From Streptomyces violaceusniger Tu 4113 (GTDB lineage Bacteria > Actinomycetota > Actinomycetes > Streptomycetales > Streptomycetaceae): 64,000 bases of DNA. Positions 34,431-42,195 of this stretch are shown in pieces. The stretch lies in NCBI RefSeq assembly GCF_000147815.2, contig NC_015957.1, forward strand, positions 3,782,001 to 3,846,000, in the 5' to 3' direction. The notes beneath the pieces are model-generated. The model saw only the letters and a list, made by a program, of their open reading frames with translations, ran no database searches and had not been told where the DNA came from. The translations under genes and the position numbers were made by a program. Within the stretch, counting starts at the first letter, position 1, and every line of letters begins with the position of its first letter.

Positions 34431-34694
34431 TCAGCCGCACGGGACGACTGCCACTGGACACGGCGCGTGGTGCACCGCCGTATGGATCACCGAGCCCAGG
34501 CAGGGGACGGGGCCCGGCTCCGTCTCCTCGCGGCCCAGCACGAGCAGGAGGGTCGGGGCCTCGGGCGACGGCGGGTTCCAGGCGTGGATCAGACGCAGCC
34601 GCAGATCGCGCAGCAGCGCCTCGCGGGCCGCCCAGTGCGCGGCCGGCGGACTCTCGGCGAAACCGTCGACGCCGACGACGATCGGCGCTCCCAT
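34431..34694 (-). pseudogene. Internally deleted universal stress protein (mini-USP)
   Basis: The 87-residue frame starts like a universal stress protein (MGAPIVVGVDGFAESPPAAH, WAAREALLRDLRLRLIHAW) and ends like one (LGSVIHTAVHHAPCPVAVVP). The middle, including the ATP-binding G-x2-G-x9-G(S/T) loop start, is gone: normal domains are about 140 residues. The deletion left the reading frame open and a ribosome-binding site (GGGGAGG) in place, so a short protein may still be made. It lies 17 bp after the alcohol dehydrogenase stop. Confidence 0.75.
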
Positions 34695-34711
34695 ACGCGT
34701 CACCTCCCCGC

Positions 34712-35779
34712 TCACGTCCCCCGGGCCACCAGCGGACGGGCGGCCTCGCCGAGCGCGATCTTGATCGCGCCGGTGTCGGCCGCGCGGGCGAAGACGTCGT
34801 ACGCCTCCTCCATCTGGTCCAGCTCGAACAGATGGGTGATCAGCGCGGACGCGGGCAGCCGCCCGGCGGCCAGCAGGGAGAGCAGGGTGGGGGTGGAGAA
34901 GGTGTCGACCAGCCCGGTGGTGATCGTCACGTTTTTGATCCACAGCTCTTCGAGATGCAGCGTGACGGGCCGGGCGTGCACACCGACATTGGCGATCCTG
35001 CCCCCCGGCCGCACCATCCGGGTGCAGGTCTCGAAGCTCCGCGGGCTCCCGACGGCCTCGATCACCACATCGGCGCCGAGCCCCTCGGTGAGATCGTCGA
35101 CCAGCCGCTCCGGGTCCTCGGCGGGGTCCGCCACCGCGTCGGCGCCGACCCGCTTGGCGGTGTCCAGCCGGGCCGGGTCCGGATCGATGGAGATGATCCG
35201 GCCGGGGGAGAAGAACTGCGCCGTGGCGATCGAGGCCAGCCCGACGGGCCCGGCGCCCATCACCACGACCGTATCGCCCGGCCCCACCCGGCCGTTGAGG
35301 ACGCCCACCTCATAGGCGGTGGGGAAGACATCCGCCAGCAGCACGGCGTCATGGCCCTCGACCGACCCCGTCAGCGGATGCGTGGACATGTCGGCGAAGG
35401 GCACCCGGACGTACTCGGCCTGGGTGCCGTCGATCATGCGCCCGAGGATCCAGCCCCCGCCGTCACGGCACTGTCCGTAGTGGCGCTCCCGGCAGAAGCG
35501 GCAGTGGCCGCAGGCCGAGATGCACGAGAGCAGTACCCGGTTGCCGGGGCGGACCCCGCGGACGTCGGCACCGGTCTCGACGATCTCGCCGACCCCCTCG
35601 TGGCCGAGCACCCTGCCGGGGCTGACGTCCGGCAGCTCGCCGCGGAGGATGTGCAGATCGGTGCCGCAGATGGTCGCGGTGTCGATCCGCACGATCGCGT
35701 CGGTGGTGGCCTCGAGTTCGGGGTCGGGCACCTCCTGCCAGGAGGACTGCTCCGGCCCGTGGAAGACGAGTGCTTTCAT
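34712..35779 (-). CDS. Zinc-dependent alcohol dehydrogenase
   Basis: The 355-residue medium-chain dehydrogenase has the catalytic zinc ligands in ICGTDLHI and GHEGVG, the structural zinc site CGHCRFCRERHYGQC, and the Rossmann loop MGAGPVGLAS near residue 180. Family members oxidise primary or secondary alcohols with NAD. Related genes occur in the osd region of Streptomyces coelicolor, where NADH reoxidation or fermentation under low oxygen is the likely purpose. The 140 bp upstream contain a TTCTCCTCCGGG repeat but no obvious box. It heads the run of ADH, mini-USP, NAPRTase and CBS/BON genes. Confidence 0.9.
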   Translation of the reverse strand: MKALVFHGPEQSSWQEVPDPELEATTDAIVRIDTATICGTDLHILRGELPDVSPGRVLGHEGVGEIVETGADVRGVRPGNRVLLSCISACGHCRFCRERHYGQCRDGGGWILGRMIDGTQAEYVRVPFADMSTHPLTGSVEGHDAVLLADVFPTAYEVGVLNGRVGPGDTVVVMGAGPVGLASIATAQFFSPGRIISIDPDPARLDTAKRVGADAVADPAEDPERLVDDLTEGLGADVVIEAVGSPRSFETCTRMVRPGGRIANVGVHARPVTLHLEELWIKNVTITTGLVDTFSTPTLLSLLAAGRLPASALITHLFELDQMEEAYDVFARAADTGAIKIALGEAARPLVARGT

Positions 35780-35918
35780 GGCCCTTTCCCTCTCCTCCGG
35801 TTGTTCGCGTTCTCCTCCGGGTTCTCCTCCGGGTTCGCCTTCGGCTTCCGCCGCCTCGTCGCGCGGCGTGTCATCCGATCGGCGCGTTGTCTTGTGAGGT
35901 GACCGAGGTCCCGAGGTC

Positions 35919-36773
35919 TCATCGCTGGGGCACGATCGCGACCGGGCAGGCGGCGTGGTGCGCCACGGCCTGGGTGACCGGCCCCAGCCGGGGGCCGAAC
36001 CCCACGTGGCGCGGACCACGGCCCACGATCATCAGCGCCGTCCCCGCCGCCACGCCCACCAACTGCCGGGCCGGACTGTCCGACGCGATCTCCTCGAATA
36101 CCCGCACCTCGGAAAACTTGTCCCGCCACGGCGCCAGCACCTCGCCCAGCGCGTGCTCGGACTCCTTGCGCGCGTCGCTCAGCCCCACGTCCACCACCCA
36201 GGGGGCGTCGCCCCGGATGGCGGGGACCCGGCTGGCGTACACGGCCCGCAGCACACCGTCGCGGCGGGCCGCGGCGTCGAAGGCGAACTCCAGGATGTCG
36301 TCGCCCGGCTCGCCCGGCTCCACCCCGACCACCACATCGCCCTGCCGGTCCTCGTGCGCGTCCGCCCGCACCAGGACCACGGGGGTCACGGCGCGTGCGG
36401 CGAGCTCCAGGCCGACGGAGCCGAGGAAGAACCCGGCGACCGCGCCGATCGAACGGGACCCCACCACCAGCAACTGGGCGCGTTCCGCCTCGGCCAGCAG
36501 AACGGGCGCGGGCCGGCCGGGGATCTGATCGGTGAGGATCGCCATGTCCGGGTGGTCGGCGTCCAGCTCGGCGCGGGCCGAGCCCAGGGCGCGCTCGGCC
36601 CAGTAGTGCCAGGCGGCCTCCCGGCCCGGTGTCAGATCCTTCTGATCGGGCCCCGGCCAGGCGTTCACCAGCCGCAGCGGCGCGTCGCGCGAACGGGCCT
36701 CGTGTGCCGCCCAGCCGGCGGCGGCCAGACTCTCGGGGGAACCGTCCAGCCCGACGGTGACGGGGCGCGCCAT
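35919..36773 (-). CDS. Tandem-domain universal stress protein
   Basis: The 284-residue protein consists of two UspA domains. The first (2-138) has VGLDGSPESLAAAGWAAHEA and the ATP-binding loop VVGSRSIGAVAGFFLGSVG followed by VVLVR; the second (145-282) has VVVGVEPGEPGDDIL, a weaker loop (VGRGPRHVGFGPRLGPV) and ends ACPVAIVPQR. Doubled universal stress proteins are typical of DevR/OsdR regulons and bind ATP or other nucleotides. The next gene downstream is the alcohol dehydrogenase. A palindromic box lies about 355 bp upstream. Confidence 0.92.
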   Translation of the reverse strand: MARPVTVGLDGSPESLAAAGWAAHEARSRDAPLRLVNAWPGPDQKDLTPGREAAWHYWAERALGSARAELDADHPDMAILTDQIPGRPAPVLLAEAERAQLLVVGSRSIGAVAGFFLGSVGLELAARAVTPVVLVRADAHEDRQGDVVVGVEPGEPGDDILEFAFDAAARRDGVLRAVYASRVPAIRGDAPWVVDVGLSDARKESEHALGEVLAPWRDKFSEVRVFEEIASDSPARQLVGVAAGTALMIVGRGPRHVGFGPRLGPVTQAVAHHAACPVAIVPQR

Positions 36774-37430
36774 CGCTGCCTCCTTCCCGGCAGACCCACT
36801 CGGTACCTCGGCCCGCCTCCGGGACGTACGAGCCGCCGGCCGCCAACCGCCGCCAGCCGACCGCCGTCAGCCGACCGCGCCCGGCTACTCGCGCGCGGCG
36901 CCGCACGCCGGACCGCGGCCCGCGTACGTGCCCTCACGGCGGCGACGCACCCTTGTGCATAGCCGCGGCCACCGCTGGAGGCGCCCAGCCCGAGGCGCGG
37001 CGCCGGGGGCGCCCACTTCTCGCGGGCCCTGATTGCGCGGTGCGCGGTATTCGTGCATCCGCTTCTCCGCGTCTGCCGGATGCCCCCGGTGCCATCTCCA
37101 GCGGACCATGACCGGGCCCCTACCGACAGGGCCGACCGGTCCCGGCTGGGTCCCAGGGGCCAGGTCATCCGGCCCTTTCCACCGCCCAGAACAAGCCCCG
37201 GCACCCGGCCTGCGCCGCCCGGCCCGTCCACCGACCCGGTCGTCCGGCTCGGTCACCCGGCCCGTCCACCGACCCGGCTGCCCGACCCCGTCACCCGGCC
37301 CCGCCACCAGGGCCGTCGTCCGGCGCGCCACCCCGCGCGCCCACCCGGCCCCGTCACCCGGCCTCGTCACCCGGCTGGGGAGCCCCCTCCGGGCCCTCGG
37401 CCGGCAGCCCACTCCGTCCCAGCCCCAGAG
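36774..37430. other. Intergenic region with degenerate repeats, no gene recognised
   Basis: This 657-bp stretch lies between two universal stress protein genes on the same strand. Its distal half (37190-37380) is a chain of short imperfect repeats such as CACCCGGCCC and GTCCACCGACCCGG. A response-regulator-like palindrome is at 37129, and a weaker one (GGGCCAGGTCATCC) follows 28 bp on. Open frames on the minus strand lack any recognisable protein pattern. An untranslated leader or small RNA for the stress protein gene is possible but not supported. Confidence 0.5.
37129..37142. promoter_or_regulatory. Putative OsdR box upstream of a universal stress protein gene
   Basis: GGGCCGACCGGTCC fits GGNCCGNNCGGNCC. 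A second, weaker copy lies 28 bp away (37157-37170), the helical spacing also seen for the pair at 39007/39034. The nearest downstream start on the minus strand is 355 bp away, which is far. Confidence 0.4.
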
Positions 37431-38333
37431 CTACTCCACCGGCACCAGCACCACCGGGCAGTGCGCGTGGTGGAGTGCCGCGTGGGTGACCGGGCCGAGT
37501 TGCATGCCGAGGCGAGGGGTGCGCCGGTGGACGGCGAGTATCAGGACGTCGGCCGCTCGTGACGCCTCCACCAGGGCCTGGGCGGGGGCGGTGTGGGTGG
37601 TGTGCTCGCGTACCCGGATCTGCCCGAACTCCTCGCGCAGGCCGGCCACCATGCCGTAGGCCACCGTCTGTTCCCGCTCGGCGCGCAGCGCCACCACCTC
37701 GCGTGCGGGCAGGGCGTGATCGCCCGCGAAGACCCGGGGCCGAGGCCAGGCGTAGAGCACGCGCAGCCAGGCGCGGCGCCGCTTCGCCTCCTCGAAGGCG
37801 AACCGGGCCGCCGCCGCGTCCGCCCCGCTCTCCACCCCGACCAGCACCTTGCCGTGGCTCTCGGGCCCGTACGTCGTCGTCGGCCCGCCGCGTACCACCA
37901 GCAGCGGGCGCCGGGTGTGGGCGGCCAGCCGCAGCCCGACCGAGCCGAGCAGCAGTCCGGTGAAACCGCCGAGCCCCCGGGTGCCGATGACGATCAGCGC
38001 GGCGTCCCCGCCGATCCGCAGCAGTTCGGGCACCGCGTCCTGCGCCGTCAGGGTGGGCACGATCCGTAGCTGCGGATCCTGCTCCTGGGCCCGCGACACG
38101 GCCAGCCGCAGCACGGTTCTGGCGATCTCCACCGCGGGCCGCCGGGGTTCGCTGTCCGGGTCGAAGGCGAGCGGGTCGGTCCGCGCCCACGGCCAGGCGT
38201 GCACGATCTCCAGTTTGGCGTGACGGCGCCGCGCCTCGGCGACCGCCCCGTCCAGCGCGGCCCAGGCGCTGTCCGAGCCGTCCAGGCCCACCACCACCCG
38301 GCCGTCCCGCACCGGCTTGGCCGGGTGGGTCAT
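37431..38333 (-). CDS. Tandem-domain universal stress protein
   Basis: The 300-residue protein has two UspA domains: VVVGLDGSDSAWAALDGAVA with the loop VIGTRGLGGFTGLLLGSVG and LLVVRGG in the first, and VLVGVESGADAAAARFAFEE with LAVHRRTPRLGMQLGPVTHA and CPVVLVPVE in the second. The first loop keeps the ATP-binding G-x2-G-x9-G pattern; the second is degenerate. The ATG overlaps the stop of the upstream CBS/BON gene (ATGA), so the two are co-translated and share the promoter with the paired boxes at 39007-39047. Confidence 0.92.
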   Translation of the reverse strand: MTHPAKPVRDGRVVVGLDGSDSAWAALDGAVAEARRRHAKLEIVHAWPWARTDPLAFDPDSEPRRPAVEIARTVLRLAVSRAQEQDPQLRIVPTLTAQDAVPELLRIGGDAALIVIGTRGLGGFTGLLLGSVGLRLAAHTRRPLLVVRGGPTTTYGPESHGKVLVGVESGADAAAARFAFEEAKRRRAWLRVLYAWPRPRVFAGDHALPAREVVALRAEREQTVAYGMVAGLREEFGQIRVREHTTHTAPAQALVEASRAADVLILAVHRRTPRLGMQLGPVTHAALHHAHCPVVLVPVE

Positions 38334-38932
38334 CGCCGCGCACCTCCCCGGCCGGCGGAGTCGTCGATGAGGTAGGTGAGCCGGTCGACCACGGCCACCA
38401 CGCCGTCCACCTGTCCGGTCATCCGGACCGCGATGGGGATCTCGCTGTGCCGGTCCAGTTGCCCCTCCAGCCGTACGATCCCGTCGGTCACGGTGACCGC
38501 GACGGACTGCGGGCCCAGCCACAGCGAGCGGACCAGCACCTCGTCGATCACCTCGGCACGGATCTCGTCGTCCGGGCGCAGGAAGACCCGCAGCAGATCC
38601 CGGCGGGTGACGATGCCGATCAGCCGCTCCTCCTCGTCGACGACGGGAAGCCGCTCGACGCGATGACGGTCCATCGCGCGGGCCGCGTCCACGATGCTGT
38701 CCTGGGGGCGCACGGTGACCGCGGGGCGCGACATCAGTTGCCCGGCCGTCGGGGCGGGTTCGCTGAGGTCGGTCCCAGTGATCATGCCGACCACCTTGTC
38801 GTCGTCGTCCACCACGGGCAGCCCGTTGAAGCGGTGCCGGGAGAGCAGCGCACCGACCTCGTCGAACGAGGTCATGGAGCTCACCCGGACGACGTCGTCG
38901 GTCATCACGTTGCCGATCTTGCGGTGCTTCAT
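38330..38932 (-). CDS. CBS-pair protein with BON domain
   Basis: The 200-residue protein has two CBS motifs (about 8-60 with RFNGLPVVDDDDKVVGMITGTDL, split here as RFNGLPVVDDDD, and 70-125 with RVERLPVVDEEERLIGIVTR) and a BON domain (130-190, VAVTVTDGIVRLEGQLDRHS). It parallels the protein at 32368-33033. CBS pairs usually bind AMP, ATP or related ligands. Upstream lie two adjacent palindromic boxes, so it is the first gene of an OsdR-type operon with the universal stress protein behind it. Confidence 0.88.
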   Translation of the reverse strand: MKHRKIGNVMTDDVVRVSSMTSFDEVGALLSRHRFNGLPVVDDDDKVVGMITGTDLSEPAPTAGQLMSRPAVTVRPQDSIVDAARAMDRHRVERLPVVDEEERLIGIVTRRDLLRVFLRPDDEIRAEVIDEVLVRSLWLGPQSVAVTVTDGIVRLEGQLDRHSEIPIAVRMTGQVDGVVAVVDRLTYLIDDSAGRGGARR

Positions 38933-39006
38933 CCGTGCCTCCCCGGTCCGGTCCCAGCTTCGGACGGCGACCCGGCCGCCCTCTTGGGCTGCCCGGGGTC
39001 CGATGC

Positions 39007-39020
39007 GGACCGTTCGGCCC
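39007..39020. promoter_or_regulatory. Putative OsdR box, first of a pair
   Basis: GGACCGTTCGGCCC fits GGNCCGNNCGGNCC. It is 75 bp upstream of the CBS/BON gene start and its centre is 27 bp from that of the next box, a spacing like that of paired DosR sites. Confidence 0.55.
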
Positions 39021-39033
39021 GCATGGGCGCCCT

Positions 39034-39047
39034 GGGCCGAACGACCC
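39034..39047. promoter_or_regulatory. Putative OsdR box, second of a pair
   Basis: GGGCCGAACGACCC matches the same form with one substitution. With the first box it occupies the gap between the CBS/BON gene and the universal stress protein fragment on the opposite strand. Confidence 0.5.
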
Positions 39048-39075
39048 CCGGCGGGGCCGAAGCGCCCCTCGAGCG

Positions 39076-39312
39076 GTGGATCACGCCCTGCGGACCCCCG
39101 GACGGGACCACCCCGAGGTCACCGTCCACCGCGCGACAGTCGAGGGAACGGCCCGCAAGGCGCTCCTCCACGCGGCGGCCACCGCCGATCTGCTGGTCCT
39201 CGGCGCCCGCCGCGGCCGCGGCCACGCTGTGGGACTGGAGCTCGGCCGCATCGCCCACGCGGCACTGCACCACGCGCCCTGCCCGGTGGTGATCGTGCCG
39301 GAGCGGGTCTGA
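39076..39312 (+). pseudogene. Universal stress protein, C-terminal fragment
   Basis: The frame encodes about 78 residues matching the second half of a UspA domain: ATVEGTARKALLHAAATADL, LVLGARRGRGHAVGLELGRI and HAALHHAPCPVVIVPERV. The N-terminal half with the VGVDGS strand is absent, and no ribosome-binding site precedes the GTG. The frame is open further upstream to 38935 but that part has no protein similarity. The gene probably once responded to the paired boxes just upstream. Confidence 0.75.
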
Positions 39313-39432
39313 ACGGCCGACCGGCGGCGCGCCCGGCGGGCAGGCAACGCGACCGTTAGGCAGAGAGGCAGAGCAACCGGAGACCACGAGGGCACATCAC
39401 CGGACACCGGACACCACGAGGGAGAGAGGTCC

Positions 39433-39833
39433 ATGCCGGACGCACCGACCACGACGGGCTCGCCGGACAGCTCGACCGGCTCACCGGAAAGCTCGACGGG
39501 CTCACCGGACAGCGGGCTCGGCGACAACCGGATCCGCGCCCTGGACGCCCACTGGCGCGCCGCCAACTACCTCGCGGCGGGCCAGATCTATCTGCTGGCC
39601 AACCCCCTGCTCTGGACCGCTTCCGGCTGGTGATGGACGTCATCGACCGGACCCCGGGGCTCGCGGCGCGCGCCGTGGCCGTACGGCAGCGGATGCAGGA
39701 CGCCCGCACCCGCCACCACGCCTGGATCCGCGAGCACGGCACCGATATGCCCGAGGTCGCCGAATGGTCGGCTGAGGACCGGCCCGGACGCGCCCGCCCG
39801 GCGGACCGAGGGGGTCACCCGGTGGGGAAGTAG
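39433..39833 (+). pseudogene. Phosphoketolase remnant with large internal deletion
   Basis: A start codon with GAGAGAGG upstream opens a frame with TGSPDSS and TGSPESS repeats, then [20 protein letters not shown] and YLLANPLL, the N-terminus of xylulose-5-phosphate/fructose-6-phosphate phosphoketolase. The frame stops at 39633. In another frame from 39612 the C-terminus of the same enzyme follows: [20 protein letters not shown] and RTRHHAWIREHGTDMPEVAEW. About 700 internal residues with the thiamine-diphosphate site are missing, and the join is at CCTGCTCTGG (39607-39616). The enzyme is therefore dead. Intact phosphoketolases split sugar phosphates to acetyl phosphate. Confidence 0.88.
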
Positions 39834-41089
39834 CCGTCCAGATAGGCGTTGCGGAACTTCCCCGCCGGGTCGTGCTCGGCCAGCAGCCGTGCGAAGTCGG
39901 CGGCCCGGTCGTACGAGGAGAGGATCCGCTCGGGGGCGGCCGTCGTCAGCTTGCCCCAGTGCGGCCGCGCCCCCAGCGGCAGCAGCGCCTCCTCCATCGC
40001 GGCCACCACCTCGATCACCGCCTCGTGGTCGGGGACCCAGGTGAAGTGGAAGGCGACGCTGTCCCGGCCGTACGCGGGGCTCAGCCACAGCTCGTCCGCC
40101 GCGACCGTACGGACCTCGGACACCTGCACCACGGGCGCGATCCGGTCGCCGAGGCCGCGCAGCGCGGCGAACGCCGCCGAGGCGGCCTCACGCGGCAGCA
40201 GCAGCTCCGACTGCAGCTCATCGCCGTTGCTGGGGGTGAAGTCCGGGCGGAAGTGCGGCAGCCGCTCATGCCACGGCCCCGGCGCGCCCAACTGCTCGGT
40301 GCAGTGCAGCGGCGGCATCGCGGGCACCGGGTGGTGGTGGTGGCGGTCGGCCGGGACGGCCCCCAGCCACGGCTGCCCGGGCTCCGGGGGATCGGGCAGA
40401 TCGGTGCGGCACTTCAGCCACACCACCCCCTCGCCCGAGCGCCAGTCGGTGAAGACGCTGACGCTGTAGGCGGCGCCGAAGATCTCCTCGAAGCTGTCGT
40501 CCAGCCGGTCCAGCGGAAGCCCGGTCCACACCCACTGAGCCACGTCGTAGGTGGGCTCGATGTCCAGCGTCATGGCGGTGACGACGCCGAGTCCGCCGAG
40601 CCCGACCACGGCCCCGTTCAGCCGGTCCCGGTCCTCGTCCCGGCCTATCCGGGTCACTTCGCCGTCGGGGCCGACGATCTCCAGCCCCGCGACCGCCGCC
40701 GCCAGGCACTGCTGGGCGCTCCCCGAGCCATGGGTGGCGGTGGCACAGGCCCCCGCGACCGTGATGTGCGGCAGCGAGGCGAGGTTGGCCAGGGCCAGGC
40801 CCTCCGTGTGCAGGGCCTGGGCCACATGGGCGTAGCGCATGCCCGCCGCGATGGTCGCGGTGCGCTTCCCGGGGTCGATCTCCACCCGGTGCGGCAGCCG
40901 GTCCAGGTTCACCAGATCGCCCTCGGTGTCGGCGATGCGGTTGAAGGAGTGGCCCGTGCCGAGCACCCGCACCCGGTCGGCGGAGCGGACGATCCGCCGC
41001 AGCTCGTCGACGGTGTCCGGGTGGTGCAGCCGGGCGGCGGAGAAGGTGATGTTCCCGGCCCAGTTCGTCGGGGCGTGGGTGGTCGGCAT
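39815..41089 (-). CDS. Alditol oxidase-like FAD-linked oxidase
   Basis: The 424-residue protein closely follows the streptomycete alditol oxidase AldO: TNWAGNITFSAARLHHP at the start, the covalent-FAD region VLGTGHSFNRIAD with His47, LPHITVAGACATATHGSG, GGLGVVTAMTLDIEP, CTEQLGAPGPWHERLPHFRP and DPAGKFRNAYLDGYF. AldO oxidises terminal hydroxyls of polyols such as xylitol or sorbitol with oxygen, giving hydrogen peroxide. It is divergent from the glycerol facilitator operon, so glycerol or a related polyol could be the substrate. The ATG has AGGA eight bases upstream. Its end overlaps the phosphoketolase remnant. Confidence 0.9.
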   Translation of the reverse strand: MPTTHAPTNWAGNITFSAARLHHPDTVDELRRIVRSADRVRVLGTGHSFNRIADTEGDLVNLDRLPHRVEIDPGKRTATIAAGMRYAHVAQALHTEGLALANLASLPHITVAGACATATHGSGSAQQCLAAAVAGLEIVGPDGEVTRIGRDEDRDRLNGAVVGLGGLGVVTAMTLDIEPTYDVAQWVWTGLPLDRLDDSFEEIFGAAYSVSVFTDWRSGEGVVWLKCRTDLPDPPEPGQPWLGAVPADRHHHHPVPAMPPLHCTEQLGAPGPWHERLPHFRPDFTPSNGDELQSELLLPREAASAAFAALRGLGDRIAPVVQVSEVRTVAADELWLSPAYGRDSVAFHFTWVPDHEAVIEVVAAMEEALLPLGARPHWGKLTTAAPERILSSYDRAADFARLLAEHDPAGKFRNAYLDGYFPTG

Positions 41090-41183
41090 CCGTGTCGTCC
41101 TGTTTCCGCTGGAGGGCGATGGGTGATGGTGTCCTGACCTTGGTACAGGGCCGCACCCTGATCCGTACAGACCGGGTTTCGCC

Positions 41184-41250
41184 GTCCATGACCTGTCCAT
41201 GACCCGTCGATGATTCGCTTCCGTGACCCGTCCATGACGGTCCATGCCCC
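41184..41250. repeat. Array of six direct repeats, about 11 bp apart, before glpF
   Basis: GTCCATGACC-like units start at 41184, 41195, 41206, 41219, 41230 and 41240 (GTCCATGAC, GTCCATGAC, GTCGATGAT, TTCCGTGAC, GTCCATGAC, GTCCATGCC). Three steps are exactly 11 bp, so the units face the same side of the helix. The array is 50-120 bp upstream of the facilitator start and 95 bp from the divergent alditol oxidase start. It looks like a multi-site operator, though simple repeat expansion is possible. Confidence 0.65.
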
Positions 41251-41302
41251 GGACGGCCCAGCAGGACGGGCCGCCGTGCCGCCGCGCGCCCAGGATGGGC
41301 GC

Positions 41303-42157
41303 ATGACTGACCCGAAGGCTGCTCCGGAGGCGAACCGTCCGAGGTCGGCACTGATCGGCGAGCTCTGCGCGGAGTTCGTCGGCACCATGGTGCTGATCCT
41401 CTTCGGCTGCGGCGTCGTGGCCCAGGTCGTGGCCGGCGGCGACCTCACCAAGCCCCCGGGCGGCCTCGGCGATCACGACTCCATCGCCTGGGGCTGGGGC
41501 CTGGGCGTCACCCTCGGCGTGTATGTGGCGGCGCGGCTCAGCGGGGCCCATATCAATCCGGCGGTCACCGTCTCGCTGGCGGCCTTCAAGGGCTTCCCCT
41601 GGAGCAAGGTCCTGCCGTACGTGGCGGCCCAGACGCTCGGCGCGTTCGTCGGGGCCCTGCTGGTGCGCTGGAACTACACCGAGGTGCTGGGCCACGCCGA
41701 CCCGGGGCACACCTTCAAGACCCAGTTCGTCTTCTCCACCCTCCCCGGCAACGGCGCCCTTCCGGTCAGTGAATGGGGCGCGCTGCGCGACCAGATCATC
41801 GGCACCGCGATCCTGGTGCTGCTCATCTTCGCCGTCACCGACCTGCTGAACTCGGCCCCCAGGGCCAATCTGGGGCCGCTCATCATCGGCCTGATCGTGG
41901 TCGCGATCGGCATGGCGTGGGGCGCCGACGCGGGGTACGCCATCAACCCGGCCCGTGACTTCGGCCCCCGGCTCGCCAGCTACCTCACCGGCTATCACAG
42001 CGCCTGGCGGGATCAGTACGGGGACATCTACTTCTGGGTGCCGATCGTGGGCCCGCTGGTCGGCGGGCTGATCGGCGCCGCCCTCTACAAGGTCCTGATC
42101 ACTCGCTACCTCCCGGTGGCCGGACCGGAGGTGGGCCGCACCCCCACCCCCGAATAG
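41303..42157 (+). CDS. glpF: Glycerol uptake facilitator (MIP family)
   Basis: The 284-residue aquaglyceroporin has six membrane segments and both NPA boxes: [15 protein letters not shown] near residue 85 and [15 protein letters not shown] near residue 215. The Asp after the second box (NPARD) is the mark of glycerol facilitators as opposed to water channels. It lets glycerol diffuse in, where the kinase encoded 38 bp downstream traps it. The ATG reading MTDPKAAPE is chosen with AGGA upstream; in-frame upstream starts fall in the repeat array. Confidence 0.93.
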   Translation: MTDPKAAPEANRPRSALIGELCAEFVGTMVLILFGCGVVAQVVAGGDLTKPPGGLGDHDSIAWGWGLGVTLGVYVAARLSGAHINPAVTVSLAAFKGFPWSKVLPYVAAQTLGAFVGALLVRWNYTEVLGHADPGHTFKTQFVFSTLPGNGALPVSEWGALRDQIIGTAILVLLIFAVTDLLNSAPRANLGPLIIGLIVVAIGMAWGADAGYAINPARDFGPRLASYLTGYHSAWRDQYGDIYFWVPIVGPLVGGLIGAALYKVLITRYLPVAGPEVGRTPTPE

Positions 42158-42195
42158 CCGGTCCGGGCCGGACCCCACCCACGAGAGGCGGCATC

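Noticed and set aside
35899..35912. GTGACCGAGGTCCC as a further response-regulator box before the alcohol dehydrogenase gene
   Set aside because: It is out of register with the GGNCCGNNCGGNCC form of the other sites and overlaps the end of the upstream stress protein gene region.
36665..37412. Minus-strand frames of 175-190 codons in the gap between stress protein genes
   Set aside because: Composition is Arg/Gly/Pro rich without hydrophobic core, no ribosome-binding site, and the DNA is made of degenerate repeats.
41184..41302. Upstream in-frame start codons for the glycerol facilitator
   Set aside because: They fall within the direct-repeat array and would add residues not found in MIP proteins; the ATG at 41303 begins the usual short cytoplasmic leader.
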